A stretch of DNA of 64,000 nt from Odiellus spinosus (taxonomy: Eukaryota; Arthropoda; Arachnida; Opiliones; Phalangiidae). The stretch covers positions 14,905,320 to 14,969,319 of the forward strand of contig OY987230.1 in the NCBI GenBank assembly GCA_963920705.1, given 5' to 3'. Under the pieces are notes generated by a model. It was not told the DNA's origin and did not search any database. It saw only the letters and a program-made list of their open reading frames with translations. The position numbers and the translations under genes are program-made. Position 1 is the first letter of the stretch. The number at the start of each line of letters is the position of its first letter. Shown one piece after another: positions 13,327 through 24,299 of this stretch.

Positions 13327-13508
13327 TATTTCTCGTTATAATATACATTTTAAGTTTTTTTTAAACCTAAACACAAATGCGTTGGAACGAACCTTGGATT
13401 CTGTTTCAATGAGTTAAAGTTCTAACGTCGTAGGTTGAAAGGAATTTCTTGGGAGCCTTATAAGCGTAAAATTTCTACGTTGTACTTAATTTAACTTAAG
13501 TCTTTAAA

Positions 13509-15063
13509 ATGAATTTTAAGTTAATTACCTTAATTATCATCTCTATTCTTCATTTTGACTTCGTGACTAGTCAAAATGGTACAAATGCCACGGCGGATGC
13601 AAATGACGTGGCCAAACAACTGGCCAGTAAAGGAATTGAGAAATGCGAGGGTAAGTAACGAACAAACCTCAAAGATTAAAGGGCTTCGACAACGTTATTC
13701 CCTTAGCAAATCGTTGAGCATTCTAAGAATGTAAAGGGCTTACGAACTGACAAAAAAGATTTAAAATTTTATAGCCAATTCCAAATTACCACTCTTTTTG
13801 AATGCTAGTAGTTGCACTGGCGCTTGCACGGTCAAAGTAGGCCAGAATGTTTCCATCAGAATAGATGTAGTTCCGGGTAAGAGAAAATGTAGTATAAGGT
13901 ATTTTGTCAATATTAAATTATTAATTCAATGTAACTTGGAAAATAGGAGCTTGTAAAACCTTGACGTTAAGGGCTGAGTATTCTAGCCCTCTAACTGGAG
14001 GCAATTTATTTCCCCTGGGACCTAACAATTTATGCACCCCGGGATTATGCCCCACCAAAGCTGGACAAAAAATTACCATAGCAAGAAACGAAAACGTATG
14101 GCCATTGGTAGCCACAAAGGTAAGACGATTCCAACTTACATTTACACTAACCTAAAAACCGTTTTTAATATTTCATTTTTACCTCTAATCAATACTTAAA
14201 TGAGCCCTTTAAAGACCCTATCTGCTCTGAAATTTGCCCCTTTAAAATGCTCTTTTCTTCAACACACAACCTAGCTTTGACTGTACAATTTCTTATTTCA
14301 AGCTAAGCAAGAAAAGAAGTCGACTTTAAAATCGAAGATTGTCCCTTTAAATGGATAATGGTACAAGCATTCGGGAACCTTTCATTCAATTAAAAGGAGA
14401 ACCTCTGACTAATCACTCTTTTCCCACTCTTCTCACTTTCTTCTTTGTGCACACCAACTGAACTAAGAAGCACGCGCTAGTTTTACCCGTCGGTTTAACC
14501 TTGGCGTTAAGATTAAAATGTTCCTTAGGTGTCTGCGATTTTCAGCACCAGATTGGTCAGTGGTTTTTGTGGGGATATTTCGAGGAAAACCTTGTGGGTT
14601 CCCCTTAAAGAGACTATCTGAGTTTTTAAATCCCCTTTAAAGTCTCCTACTTTTCTAGCTTAAAAGACGATGTCGACTATTAAAAACCTGTACAGTCAAA
14701 GCTAGGCTGTGTGCGTGAGGCAAGAGCATTTTAAAGGGGCAAATTTCTGAGCTTATAGGGCCTTAAAATGTGGTTTTCTGTTTGCAGATGGAATTTACAC
14801 TTTATACTCGCATTTGTTGTGAGACAGTAGAAGGTTGGCTAGTGGCACCGGGCCCAAAATGCGCGACTCCTGGGAGCGAAATAACGTGTCTCAAACTTAA
14901 ATTGACAGTCTTACCAGGAGATCCCCCCGTACTGCCACCTTTTCCACCAATAGCAGCGTTCCCAAATATCGCGCCACCTGGACCACCAGCCCCGCCACAA
15001 CCAGCCTTCGTGGGATTTCCTGGTTTTCCACCGGTAGCTCAACCACCGAACGCACCGGCTTAA
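13509..15063 (+). CDS. Secreted ML-domain (NPC2-like) protein with proline-rich tail
   Basis: ML-domain proteins are small secreted beta-sandwich proteins that bind lipids; in arthropods they form expanded families linked to sterol handling, chemosensing and immunity. Exons 13509-13650, 13775-13876, 13947-14119 and 14788-15063 join with matching phases to give 230 residues. Residues 1-21 look like a signal peptide (MNFKLITLIIIS...). The fold markers are a Cys pair in SSCTGACTVKVG, then ACKTLTLRAEY, NLCTPGLCPTKAGQKI and the closing Cys in KCATPGSEITCLKLKL. The last 48 or so residues (about 183-230) are a Pro/Ala/Phe/Gly-rich tail (PPGPPAPPQP) that ordinary ML proteins of about 150 residues lack. 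Intron 3 contains a palindromic element. A related gene follows 250 bases downstream on the same strand. Confidence 0.88.
14206..14768. mobile_element. Palindromic (MITE-like) element in ML gene intron 3
   Basis: The left end (CCCTTTAAAGACCC..., then TTTGCCCCTTTAAAATGCTC and CCTAGCTTTGACTGTACA) is repeated inverted at the right end (TGTACAGTCAAAGCTAGG, then GAGCATTTTAAAGGGGCAAA). The arms run at least 85 bases. They enclose further weaker inverted matches around CCCTTTAAA. A half copy lies at 60247-60333. No coding capacity was seen. Confidence 0.75.
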
Positions 15064-15079
15064 GGTTAAAGATCCACGT

Positions 15080-15161
15080 TTTAAACATTTCAGGAAACAA
15101 AAATGTTTAAACATTTCAGGAAACAAAAATGTTTAAACATTTCACAAAAACAAAAATGTTT
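15080..15161 (+). repeat. 26-27-base tandem repeat, three copies, in a 3' UTR
   Basis: Three head-to-tail copies of a unit beginning TTTAAACATTTCA and ending ACAAAAATG, just after the stop codon of the first ML gene. Copies 1 and 2 are identical and copy 3 has small changes. A poly(A) signal (AATAAA) lies near 15196. Confidence 0.85.
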
Positions 15162-15311
15162 ATCTATCTGTACATCAACACTTATATTAAAAACAATAAA
15201 TGTATCGTGTCAAGTACAATGTTCATTTTTTTAAACGGATTTAAACTCTAAGCCAACAGTTCAAAATAACAAATCCAAGCTTACAGAAAGTCTAGAACCT
15301 GCGTAGCGACA

Positions 15312-16119
15312 ATGTCGATGGTTGAGTACAAAATGCTGGTTAATCTCTTGTTAATTTTATTTTCGACCTTGGTGGTTTATGGTCAATTTTTAAACAACGA
15401 AGTTAGGTCTTTGGTTCAAGCTTGCGGTAAGTTAACTCCATAGTATTTCGGTTTAAGTAACATTATAAATTAACTTTGTTCCGACCGTATAGACAATAGC
15501 TTGGCGAAACCACCGTTGTCAGTAGCTGGTAGTTGTCCACAAAATCCTCCTTGCATCTTGCAAAGCGTAAATGATCAAAGGATGAACATAACGTTTTTTT
15601 GTGGTAATTAAGACTAAGATTTATAAAACGACCCTTATTTTGGAAATTACCAGTAACGTACCAAGTAATTTATCTTCCTGTTACTATACGCTTGTATTTG
15701 TAGACAGGAATTGCAATAAGGTTACGACAAAAGCCTGGTTTCAATACCTCTTACCAGGCATCAATATTCCCTACACTCCTTTGGCCCTGTTACAACCAGA
15801 CGCGTGCATCGACTTCAAGAGTACTTTGAAATGTCCCTTAAAGGCCAATAATACTTACACCATTATTAAGTCGGGTCCCATTTGGTTTATTCCACCCGTA
15901 AGTACTTAGTAACCCTCATTTACTTTTGATAATAAGCTTGATTTGACCGTTAATTTAACTCGCAACGTTATTTAATTTTTTATTTAGGGTATGTACAGTT
16001 TGAAAATTTCTCTAATTTGTGACGAGGACGAAGTAAAACCTTTGTTCTGCTTCATCATGGGATTTCAAATATCGTATCCGCCATTGATCCCTCCTCAACC
16101 GATTAACTTCAACGGATAG
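15312..16119 (+). CDS. Second secreted ML-domain (NPC2-like) protein
   Basis: Paralogue of the preceding ML gene, with the same four-exon plan but no long proline tail. Exons: 15312-15426, 15493-15592, 15654-15897, 15988-16119, giving 196 residues. Residues 1-25 are a signal peptide ending near LVVYGQ. ML markers are GSCPQNPPCILQSV, a CYYTLVFV strand, KCPLKANNTYTI (the classic CPL-x-NxTY motif) and a closing Cys pair in CDEDEVKPLFCFIMG. The exon 2 donor is uncertain: the good-looking GTAATT at 15604 breaks the frame, whereas GTTTTT at 15593 keeps it. The alternative is a length error in the seven-T run beside it. A poly(A) signal lies near 16243. The two genes look like a tandem duplication. 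Confidence 0.83.
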
Positions 16120-16824
16120 AAATAGAGCAATAACAACGAAAGCCGATGCTGTCATAATAACAATTCAATTTCTTACTATATGGATATTATAACTTACTAT
16201 TACAAAGAAATTTGCTATTTTAATATCTGATTTTAATCACTGAATAAAAACTTTATAAATTGACTGGTTTTGAAAATCCACAAATACTAATTTTCAGGAC
16301 TTTTGCGGTTCCAAAGTTTGTCACCAAGGTATATCTGAAAATGGCGCTGGCTCATTTTGGGGGACATCTATAAAATTGTAAGAGTCTTCCGTAAAGAAAG
16401 CTTTGTAAGTTATATTTAATTCAAAATTAAAAAAAAAAATATATATATATATACAAAACTTTCAACTTGATGAAGTAGAATATTTCTTGAACGTTTTTAA
16501 CAATACATTTCAAATAAAAGATAGGACTTTCAGGATTAAATACTTTTACCATAGAGACCAATCGAAAGCAACCATATCTAGTGTCAAATTTGCGAGAAAA
16601 TAATAGTATATGGACCCTTACTTGAGAAAAAATCTACGAACATTAAAATAAAACCTTAATTTTATACACTTTTAAACTAAACAATGATTTAATAGGTCGA
16701 AAATTGCTCTCCAATTGTTATTGCTCCACTGGAAGTCCTTAAAAAACAGTAATCGTTTACAGCTTTCCAGTTTTCACCAACAAAAAATAAAAATTCTAAG
16801 ATTTTATAAAAAAAAAAATCAATA

Positions 16825-18378
16825 ATGATTAAAAACCGTTTTTTTAAGTCTAGTTTAAAAAGCAAATGGAAACAGAAATTTAGCTTTAGAACGAAAACAA
16901 TTATGGAGGATAATAATTCGGTGGACGATAATAATTCGGTGGTGGACGATACCCCGTCCAATATTGACGAATCACGCGATGAAGAAGATTTCACGAAGGA
17001 AATATTTGGGACGAAAGTAACTGTTCGAATGAACACCAAGGCTGCATGTACGAAGCTTTTATTGAATCCCGCAACTCGGCTGATCGATGAAATTAATAAA
17101 GAACGAGAGCAATATATAAGAGAGCGATATCTCAAAGAATTACGAGATAAAGAAGACTCTACTCATCAGTATTTAAAACAAATTAAACAAGTGGTAATTA
17201 CTGAACAATTTATCTTAAAGTCTTACGAAAGGCGTCTTGGAAATGAGGTGCTTTTTGATATGGTGTTAGTTTTTGAGCCTTTCCAAGTTATATAACAATA
17301 TATCATATATTCCTCTTACACGTGGCAGGCGCACAAAGGCTCATCCAATCAAGCCATGCGATTTAACTTTGCACTTTCAAAAGGCGGATGCATATGTAGC
17401 GGCAGCGGAACGGAATATGGAGCAATAAATTAACTACGGGAGATTTGGATTTAAGTACCACTATTTTGAACAAAGAGGACATCTAGATCTTCCGTGGTTA
17501 TTGCTCCATGTTCGTTCCGTTGGTGCACCACAGCCACCTTAAAATTGAAAATAATAAAAAAGGTAGTCTTTGCTAGATTGTACACATATCGGCTGTAATA
17601 ACTATGAGAAATTTATATTTCCACATTGTTCAAGATTGTGGTTGTACAATCCATGTTGCACCCACCTTAATTATTAAAATATAAAATATTTTTAATCTGG
17701 AGTAAAACAAAGTTGTTAATATCATTCTTATAGGCTCGAAAAATTTGTGGTCCAGGAATGAAACTAGAACGACTAAAACAAGTTCGCGAAGTAATCCAAA
17801 GGCCTTTATTACAATGCCGTCGACCCAATAGCCTAACACCAATAGAATTCCACGAAAAATCACATGGAGCTGCCGAAAACATTTTAGCTTACAAGAAGCG
17901 TTCGAAATTGGTCAATTATCGTCCTCACGAAGTTCCTTACGTCTCTATTCTACTTATTTTAGAATGGAAGACAAACAAGCAATCCCGGCCTTGCAACCAC
18001 GGAGTTTGTCAAAATAAGTCGCCTTTTCATCACACCGTTGTTTCTAGGTGTCATAAACCTGCCGACAACTCTCAACCGAGAGATCAAATGAAGACTACAT
18101 CGAAGGCTCGAATAAAGGCATCGAGGCAGCGTGACTTCAAGAGTGATAGATTTCTTTCAATAGCGGTGAAAGCAATTAGAGACGAATTGGTTTTCCCCAT
18201 TGACGTCAAGGAATTGAATTCTTTACTGGGCCAAATTCGGAATCTAGACGACGTGGAGAGTTGTGACGAGGCCATCCGAGCTATTAGAGAACAATTTCCG
18301 CTTAATAAAACTAAATATTGCTGTAACAGCAAGGTCTGCGCCCTCAATGTCCTTTGTAAAACGTTGAGGGACTCTTAA
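16825..18378 (+). CDS. Two-exon gene of unknown function
   Basis: I do not recognise this protein. Exon 1, 16825-17247, and exon 2, 17734-18378, join in phase 0 (GAG|GTGCTT donor, CTTATAG acceptor) to give 355 residues. A second in-frame ATG at 16903 may be the true start, with the acidic repeat DNNSVDDNNSVVDD right after it. Residues about 70-140 are highly charged and look helical (INKEREQYIRERYLKELR). Exon 2 is basic, with a Cys/His-bearing middle (PCNHGVCQNKSPFHH) that could bind metal and a Cys-rich end (KYCCNSKVCALNVLC). No signal peptide or membrane span. The long uninterrupted frame in exon 2 (215 codons) in AT-rich DNA is the main evidence that it is coding. The intron carries an inverted repeat. 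Confidence 0.6.
17406..17519. repeat. Inverted repeat in the intron of the unknown gene
   Basis: Left arm 17406-17443 (CGGAACGGAATATGGAGCAA...) pairs with right arm 17489-17519 (...TTGCTCCATGTTCGTTCCG), with a 5-6 base gap in one arm and a 45-base spacer. The core GTTATTGCTCCA also occurs at 16720-16731, upstream of the gene. It is likely a small palindromic transposon relic. Confidence 0.7.
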
Positions 18379-19277
18379 CGATGGAGACTTCATTTTAAGC
18401 CTTAAATATTTTATAGAACTCGGCGCAACTAAGATTTATTATTTTTTAAATGTAGTGTAAGTGATAGTATTTTTATAAAAAATGGATTAATATGACAATT
18501 TTAGAAAAAAAAAACTATATACCATATATAATACAAAAAATGTATAATCCAACAAACATTTTACCGACTCTTTGACTGAAGTAAAGATTTATAAATCTTA
18601 CCGTTTTAGTACTTAATTTTTAGGGAACTGCACAAGCAGTATCTCTGAAAGTTTCACACTTAGAAAGTTACTTAATAGAAATGTTTCGAAGTTTAAGCCT
18701 AACCCAAAAATAGTGTCGGGATAATATTATCTTCCCAAATAAAGGAGAGATTGACCACTCAAGCCTGTATAGCTTTGACTGTATTTAAGTGATTACGTAT
18801 TTAACATTACCAAGGCTGTAATCTTGTACGTAGAGTCAATGTAAAATTTTCTGGAATTACATGGTTAAAAGCGTCAGATATTTAATTCCTACTAATTTAA
18901 CAGTAAATGATTACTTTAGGCATTCTTTTTGTATAGCTCTAACAGCATATATATAAAAATCAAGCATAGAATACAGCAAACCTTGAAACTTAGTAGATGT
19001 AAATATTAAATCTACAGCTGCGAAGTATTGCGAGATAAACAATTGCCTATAATTATTTTAACAATAATTTGCCACTTTTAATTCAATTTCGCGGTTAAAT
19101 CATCACTTTTTAAAAATAGTTACATAACGCAACTACCTGGAACTTTCGGTGACGATTATCTAATCGTTGCAGACATATCTTATCAATTCTCTTGACGCAG
19201 GTAACCGGGATTCAGATATTATCGTGAAAACAATGACTATAATAACGTGACATTAAACAATTTCGAACTTCGGCAAG
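18379..19277. other. Intergenic
   Basis: AT-rich spacer between the unknown gene and the first CUB/LDLa gene. No exon seen. The 3' UTR of the first gene and the promoter of the second should lie here, but no clear TATA box or AATAAA was found. Confidence 0.4.
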
Positions 19278-21245
19278 ATGAGGGTCTGGTACATCGTAGT
19301 GGTCTTTGCCTTCGCGACCATGGTCTCGAGTACCAAATACACCACTTGTAAGTACAAAATATAGCTCTTAAAAGGGGTGATGAAATGGAAAATCATTATT
19401 TTTTAATCGATATTATTAAAATTGAAATCACTAGTATTATCGTTTAGTTGTATAACTAATTACAGACCGTGAAATTGTACCAAATTTTTAGATTACATGG
19501 ATAAAACGTCTGAAATAGTATCTTTGACTAAAATTACACCGGTCATCGCTGTTAAAGGCTCCGAAAGTCAATCGTACCGCCCTGTTGAGAAGTCCCATAG
19601 GTTAAGAGTGACTGCCCCATCTGGATATAATATGGTCGTATCTGTGGTGTATTTCAACTTACCAAAGATAGGTGGAAAGTGCGGGGATAATATTGAAGTA
19701 AGATTTTAATACCTAAAATATTGGTAATTGTAAGGAAAAAAATCTAAACAAATAAATGAAACCCAAGAATGTAGAAAGATATAATTGGGCTGTATAGTGG
19801 CGAGATCATGGCATGTCCTATTTTTCCCTTTTACACTCTTATCTCCTCACTAGAGATAAAGCTGGTAAAAAGTATGACTTCATGGAAGCCGTTACTATAA
19901 GTTCCCAGTAGGTCTCATCAATTTGTTCTTGCCTTTACCAAGGATTCCTTGCCTTTACGTACACTTTAGAGTAGAGTATCTGTAGACCAAGTAGCGCCTT
20001 TAGGCGAAATGTAAAGTCAAAGTCCGTAGTTCAACTCATTGAACCGGCAATCATGAGGCATTGCTTCGTATAGCGAAAACATTAATTGAGCAGACACTAT
20101 ATGTCATCGACAGCCTAAGTTCTTAAGTTGAAATACTCGTAAGTATTTGAGGTTAAATTTAGCCTAATGGCGCAACTCGGCCAATTGTTTTAAACACTTT
20201 TCTAATGGTTTGGCTTGCTATAATATCTAATAATAATAATCTTTAAGTTTAAAGGGCTGGCTGAACCAGGGGACGATGTTGAAATGTGCGGTGGTCAAAG
20301 CGAAATAGCCAAAGTGTTTTACACACCCGAGGGAAAGGGTAACAAAATGCAAATAACTTTCGAAACAGTCAAGCGTCGAGAAGACTTCAATGAACGTGCC
20401 AACTTTGAATTCGTCATAACGGCGGTTAGAAAGACAAGTACGTCCTTTTCTTACGAAAAAAGTTTGTTTCCTTTTTAACAAGATCTTGGTCGTAGATTGA
20501 CCAAGAGATCAGATACCAGTTCGACTTTAGAATATAGCTTTCACAGTATAAGCAAAGCTACGATAAAACGTTTTATTTTGGGAGTGACGAGCTTTCAACC
20601 TTGGCATAAGGAACCAAAAGAGTTTTTTTCTTCTACTTAGTTGTCGTGAAATGGAAACATGTCCATATCTTTCCAAGATATAGAAATAAATTAATTCTTT
20701 GTCTGCCACATTTTGTACAAGTATTATCTAACCCTACAGGTAAATGTGATTCTTCGTTGTCCTTCGAATGCGCCAACAAGTACTGCATACCACGAGACTT
20801 AACGTGCGACACTTTCGATAATTGCGGCGATAGTTCGGACGAAAAACTACCTCATTGTACCGATAAATTGAAAGAAGATAGCTACACCGAGCCGGGTCTA
20901 TCTTTATTCATCATCATAATTATAATTTGTTCTTCGTTCGTCGGTCTGGCTTTACTGGCTTCCATAATTATCTACAAATGCCGCAAAAGACCATCGCGAA
21001 ACGCGGGGGAACTCAGTCGCATCTCGACGGTAGAAGGTCAACTACATGGTAGCTCATCTTATAACACGACCCCCAATCCGAATGACCCCGTCAGAAGACC
21101 GGCTTCCACGTCACCAGTCAACCCTCCCTACAGCCCTTACTATCAAAATGACGCCTACCAACCGTACCAAGGAAGTAGCGCTCCCGATCAGGATGTGGAC
21201 AGCGCACCGCCTCCCTACGAGGAAGTAATCTCCTCAAAGTCATAA
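19278..21245 (+). CDS. Type I membrane protein: CUB-like domain, LDLa module, PPPY tail
   Basis: Exons 19278-19347, 19492-19697, 20248-20437 and 20740-21245 join with matching phases into 323 residues. Order: signal peptide (about 1-18), CUB-like domain (about 40-155; LRVTAPSGYNMVVSVVYF, CGDNIE, MCGG, MQITFET, NFEFVITAV), one complete LDLa module (158-195; six Cys, calcium-site CGDSSDE), a membrane span (about 209-234; SLFIIIIIICSSFVGLALL), a basic stop-transfer KCRKR and an 89-residue tail. The tail is rich in Pro/Tyr and ends in APPPYEEV, a PPxY motif of the kind bound by WW domains of Nedd4-type ubiquitin ligases. Known family roles suggest a surface receptor or co-receptor, but the ligand cannot be read from sequence. 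The next gene has the same plan. Confidence 0.88.
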
Positions 21246-24200
21246 ACTTATAATGGAAAAATCGTGCTTCGACTGCTTGTATTATAGTGTCTGCTCGAAA
21301 ATTACCGGTGTTATTTATATACGTGTATTAGTTTACGAAACTATTTTTATTCCTAATGAGATTTAACTTTGTGTATTAATCCGCATCAATTATACAGCCG
21401 ATTGCAAACTATTTCAGGAGTGCGAGACATTTACAGTTTTAGAAATATTACATTACTGATGAGATAAATATTTTGGCTTATATTATGTCGATATGAATTT
21501 CAAAACTTGACCTTCATTCCAAATGACCGTGGAAATTAATTACTACCTCAAAGATTTATTGAAAAAATAAATAAAACCTAATAATTATGTGGCCCCTATT
21601 TTTTTCTTATATTACATACTCTCTTACATTTTAGTTAGGGATAAACTAGTAAAGACAACACGGAGGGACATATTTTATCGCGTCTGAACAACAATTTAGT
21701 CTCTTTCAAAGGTTAAAAGGCCTTATCTGCTCGAGAATAAGGGTCCGAGAGACACTAACTTTAAACTTTAGCAAAATGAGAAAAGCTGAAGCGAATTGAT
21801 ACACAATGATAAACTCCTTTAGGAAAAAAGTAGTCAATGCAAACTTTCCTGGAGTAAAGAAGTTTTTATTTCAAACGAGCAGTTTTAAATTAAACTCGAA
21901 ACGAGCGAGTTTGAATTTCCTTTATTTTTAAGCCTTAATTATTTAGAGATTATAAGTTTTTTTTGCTAACAACAGTTTTATGTTAAATAAAGCCACGTTC
22001 ACACCAGAGACTTTGAAATTATTTTTAACCGAAAACTGTAAAGATCTGTGATAAAACGCAATTATTGGCTTAAAAAGTTAATTTGAACAATGAGAACGTT
22101 TGAAAAGGTTTCTCTCAAAGGGATATTGAAGATAAGTAACATAAAATGCGTTGAAACATTAACTCACCAATGGCTTCTCATTAATTTACAAAGTTGCTAA
22201 TTGATCCTGCTAAGCCTAATTCAAATTAATTAAGCAATAAAATATATGTTAGAATAATCATGTAAAGCGAAGGTGGCAGTTGTGTTATCTTCCTATTATT
22301 TATATGGTGTGTAAAACTGTAGCGTTGACTGCACTAAAAAGATAACGTATCTAGCATTATCAAATCAGTATTGGCTTAGACTATTTTACAGATTTAACGG
22401 AAATAGTTAAGCTTTAGATTTTCTAGTCACACTTAAGTTACAGTCACACTAGAATCAAATCGATTCGAAAAAAGACGGTTTCCTGTTCACACGTCTCCAG
22501 CGAAACGTTTTGAAACGGTTTAAATCGATTCCAAGGCCTAGTATGAACGCGGCTTAAGTCTTGGAATCCCGCGAGAAATGATTACACGCTTTTGAGAGAG
22601 AATTATTTCTCTCTCAAGTCGGTGTTTTGAAAGATTCTCTGACATTTCACACAAAAACACATACACACGACTCTCTCGCGACGTGCTCATTAAGCCGTGT
22701 CTGATTAATGGAACAAAACCTATTAATTTTGGGATCATATAAGCTATCATAAGTGAAACTGGTATCTCGTAAGTGTGTAACATGATTTTGAAAGAATGTC
22801 CGACCCCGCTAAATTATCTAAAAAACTTCTAAAACGAATAGAAAACATCTGAATTTTTGTAAACGCCTCGCGCAATTACTAGAAGACATTATTATACTCT
22901 TTTACTATTATCTCTAGTGTCTCCTCCCTCCTTCTCCCGGCCCAGGGGTCTCTCCCAAATAAATTTGGCAAGTGATGTCTCGACCCATATTACGCTGGCA
23001 TGTAGACGTTAAACGTCGCCAAAAGACGTATATCTCGATTCCTAGTCGCTCGGCACTGGACCCAAAGCGTAAATAGACCCATTTCTATCAATTTGAACAA
23101 TTCCGACTAACTTTGAACCTCAGTAACAACGTAATGTGCCCGGCAAAAATACCGTCTAATAGTCTACCTGAATGTAAAAACATCGTTCCTCGGTTTTATT
23201 TTAGTGTAGTACAACGCGTAAATTCGAAAAAAGAACATAAAATGCGTGTATATTTTAATTAACAAGTCTTTGAACTTTCAAAGTCGAATTCAGCGTGTTT
23301 TAAATCATGCGCACACGTCCGCGTAAAAAGTTCTCGTGTTAATATAGTCAGATAAGTTTAATTTATTTTTTTCTAATTAAACGTTTGGAGCTAAATAATT
23401 TTATTTTCCACAAAGGCTTAGCGGGGAAGTTAATTTTGAACGGTATTTATTAATTGTTCGTTCGTTGCAAAGCGCTTTATTATTCTAAAATAAATAATAA
23501 AAAACTATTGAATTATTACGACGAAATGAAAATGCTAAAATTATCTTAAACTTTGTCGTTAGGCTTAGAATATGACAAAAAGCCAGAAACTTGTAATAAA
23601 ATGACGATTTTGAATCTAATACTAGTACGCGATAGTGTACTAGTAAACCTATCTCGTTTAAACCGCTTAAAACATGTGTTTTGTCATTGCTAAAGATTCT
23701 CGTACGGCGAGGAGAAATTTACTGACGCGCCATGGACACGCTTATAACGAGTCTAAAAGTTCAATAAAAGTGTACATATATTCTACAACAACAACCACAC
23801 TACGCCACGACTAGGTAACCTCTAAAAAAAACCTTATAGTCATTTTAGTCGTTCCAGAAGTAAAGGTTACAGCCCGGGCGCTTCATCTCGCGTAATAAAT
23901 TAATCTAAATTTAAACCTCTATAAAGAGAATATTAATACGAGGTATTAAAATGTGACTCGTATATAATTAGAAGATGTATATCAGAAACGGTACGCGGGT
24001 TTTAAAACTAGCGAATAAATTCAGCGTGACAAAATTTGAACATGCACGAACTGCGGACGATTATTAAAATTCAATCTTCTTAAAAAGTCTTCGTAACTTT
24101 CTCGTATAATAAGATAAGGGCGAAAGAAATCGGCACGGGACGAACTTGATTGAGGTAGAAAAACACGAGATAATTAGATTAGGGAATCGTAAGAAATTGG

Positions 24201-24299
24201 GGTCTGGGTTTGCATTTTTCGTCGGTCCCTTTATTTTTTTTATCAAGTCTGTTTAAAGAAGCATTTATAAGAAAAAACACTCCAGACAGAACAGATATT
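21246..24299. other. Intergenic between the two CUB/LDLa genes
   Basis: About 3 kb without a supported exon. It contains two members of the dispersed GTTCACAC palindromic family (about 21998-22110 and 22442-22555). Downstream of 22900 the sequence is less AT-rich (CCTCCCTCCTTCTCCCGGCCC), but no reading frame there has splice sites to match. Confidence 0.4.
22442..22555. mobile_element. Short palindromic element, GTTCACAC family
   Basis: The ends are inverted relative to each other (TCACACTAG...AAATCGATT against AATCGATTCC...CTAGTATGA). A near-identical copy of roughly 103 bases lies at 53121-53223. Other partial members: 21998-22110, 48385-48430, 49250-49328, 55540-55600, 57124-57292 and about 57630-57750. 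No coding capacity; a MITE-like family. Confidence 0.7.

Noticed and set aside
14897..15126. Minus-strand frames of about 70 codons with Trp/Arg-rich sequence
   Set aside because: They are antisense shadows of the proline-rich exon of the first ML gene.
15601..15909. 102-codon frame starting at 15601 as a separate gene
   Set aside because: It is exon 3 of the second ML gene with part of the preceding intron in front.
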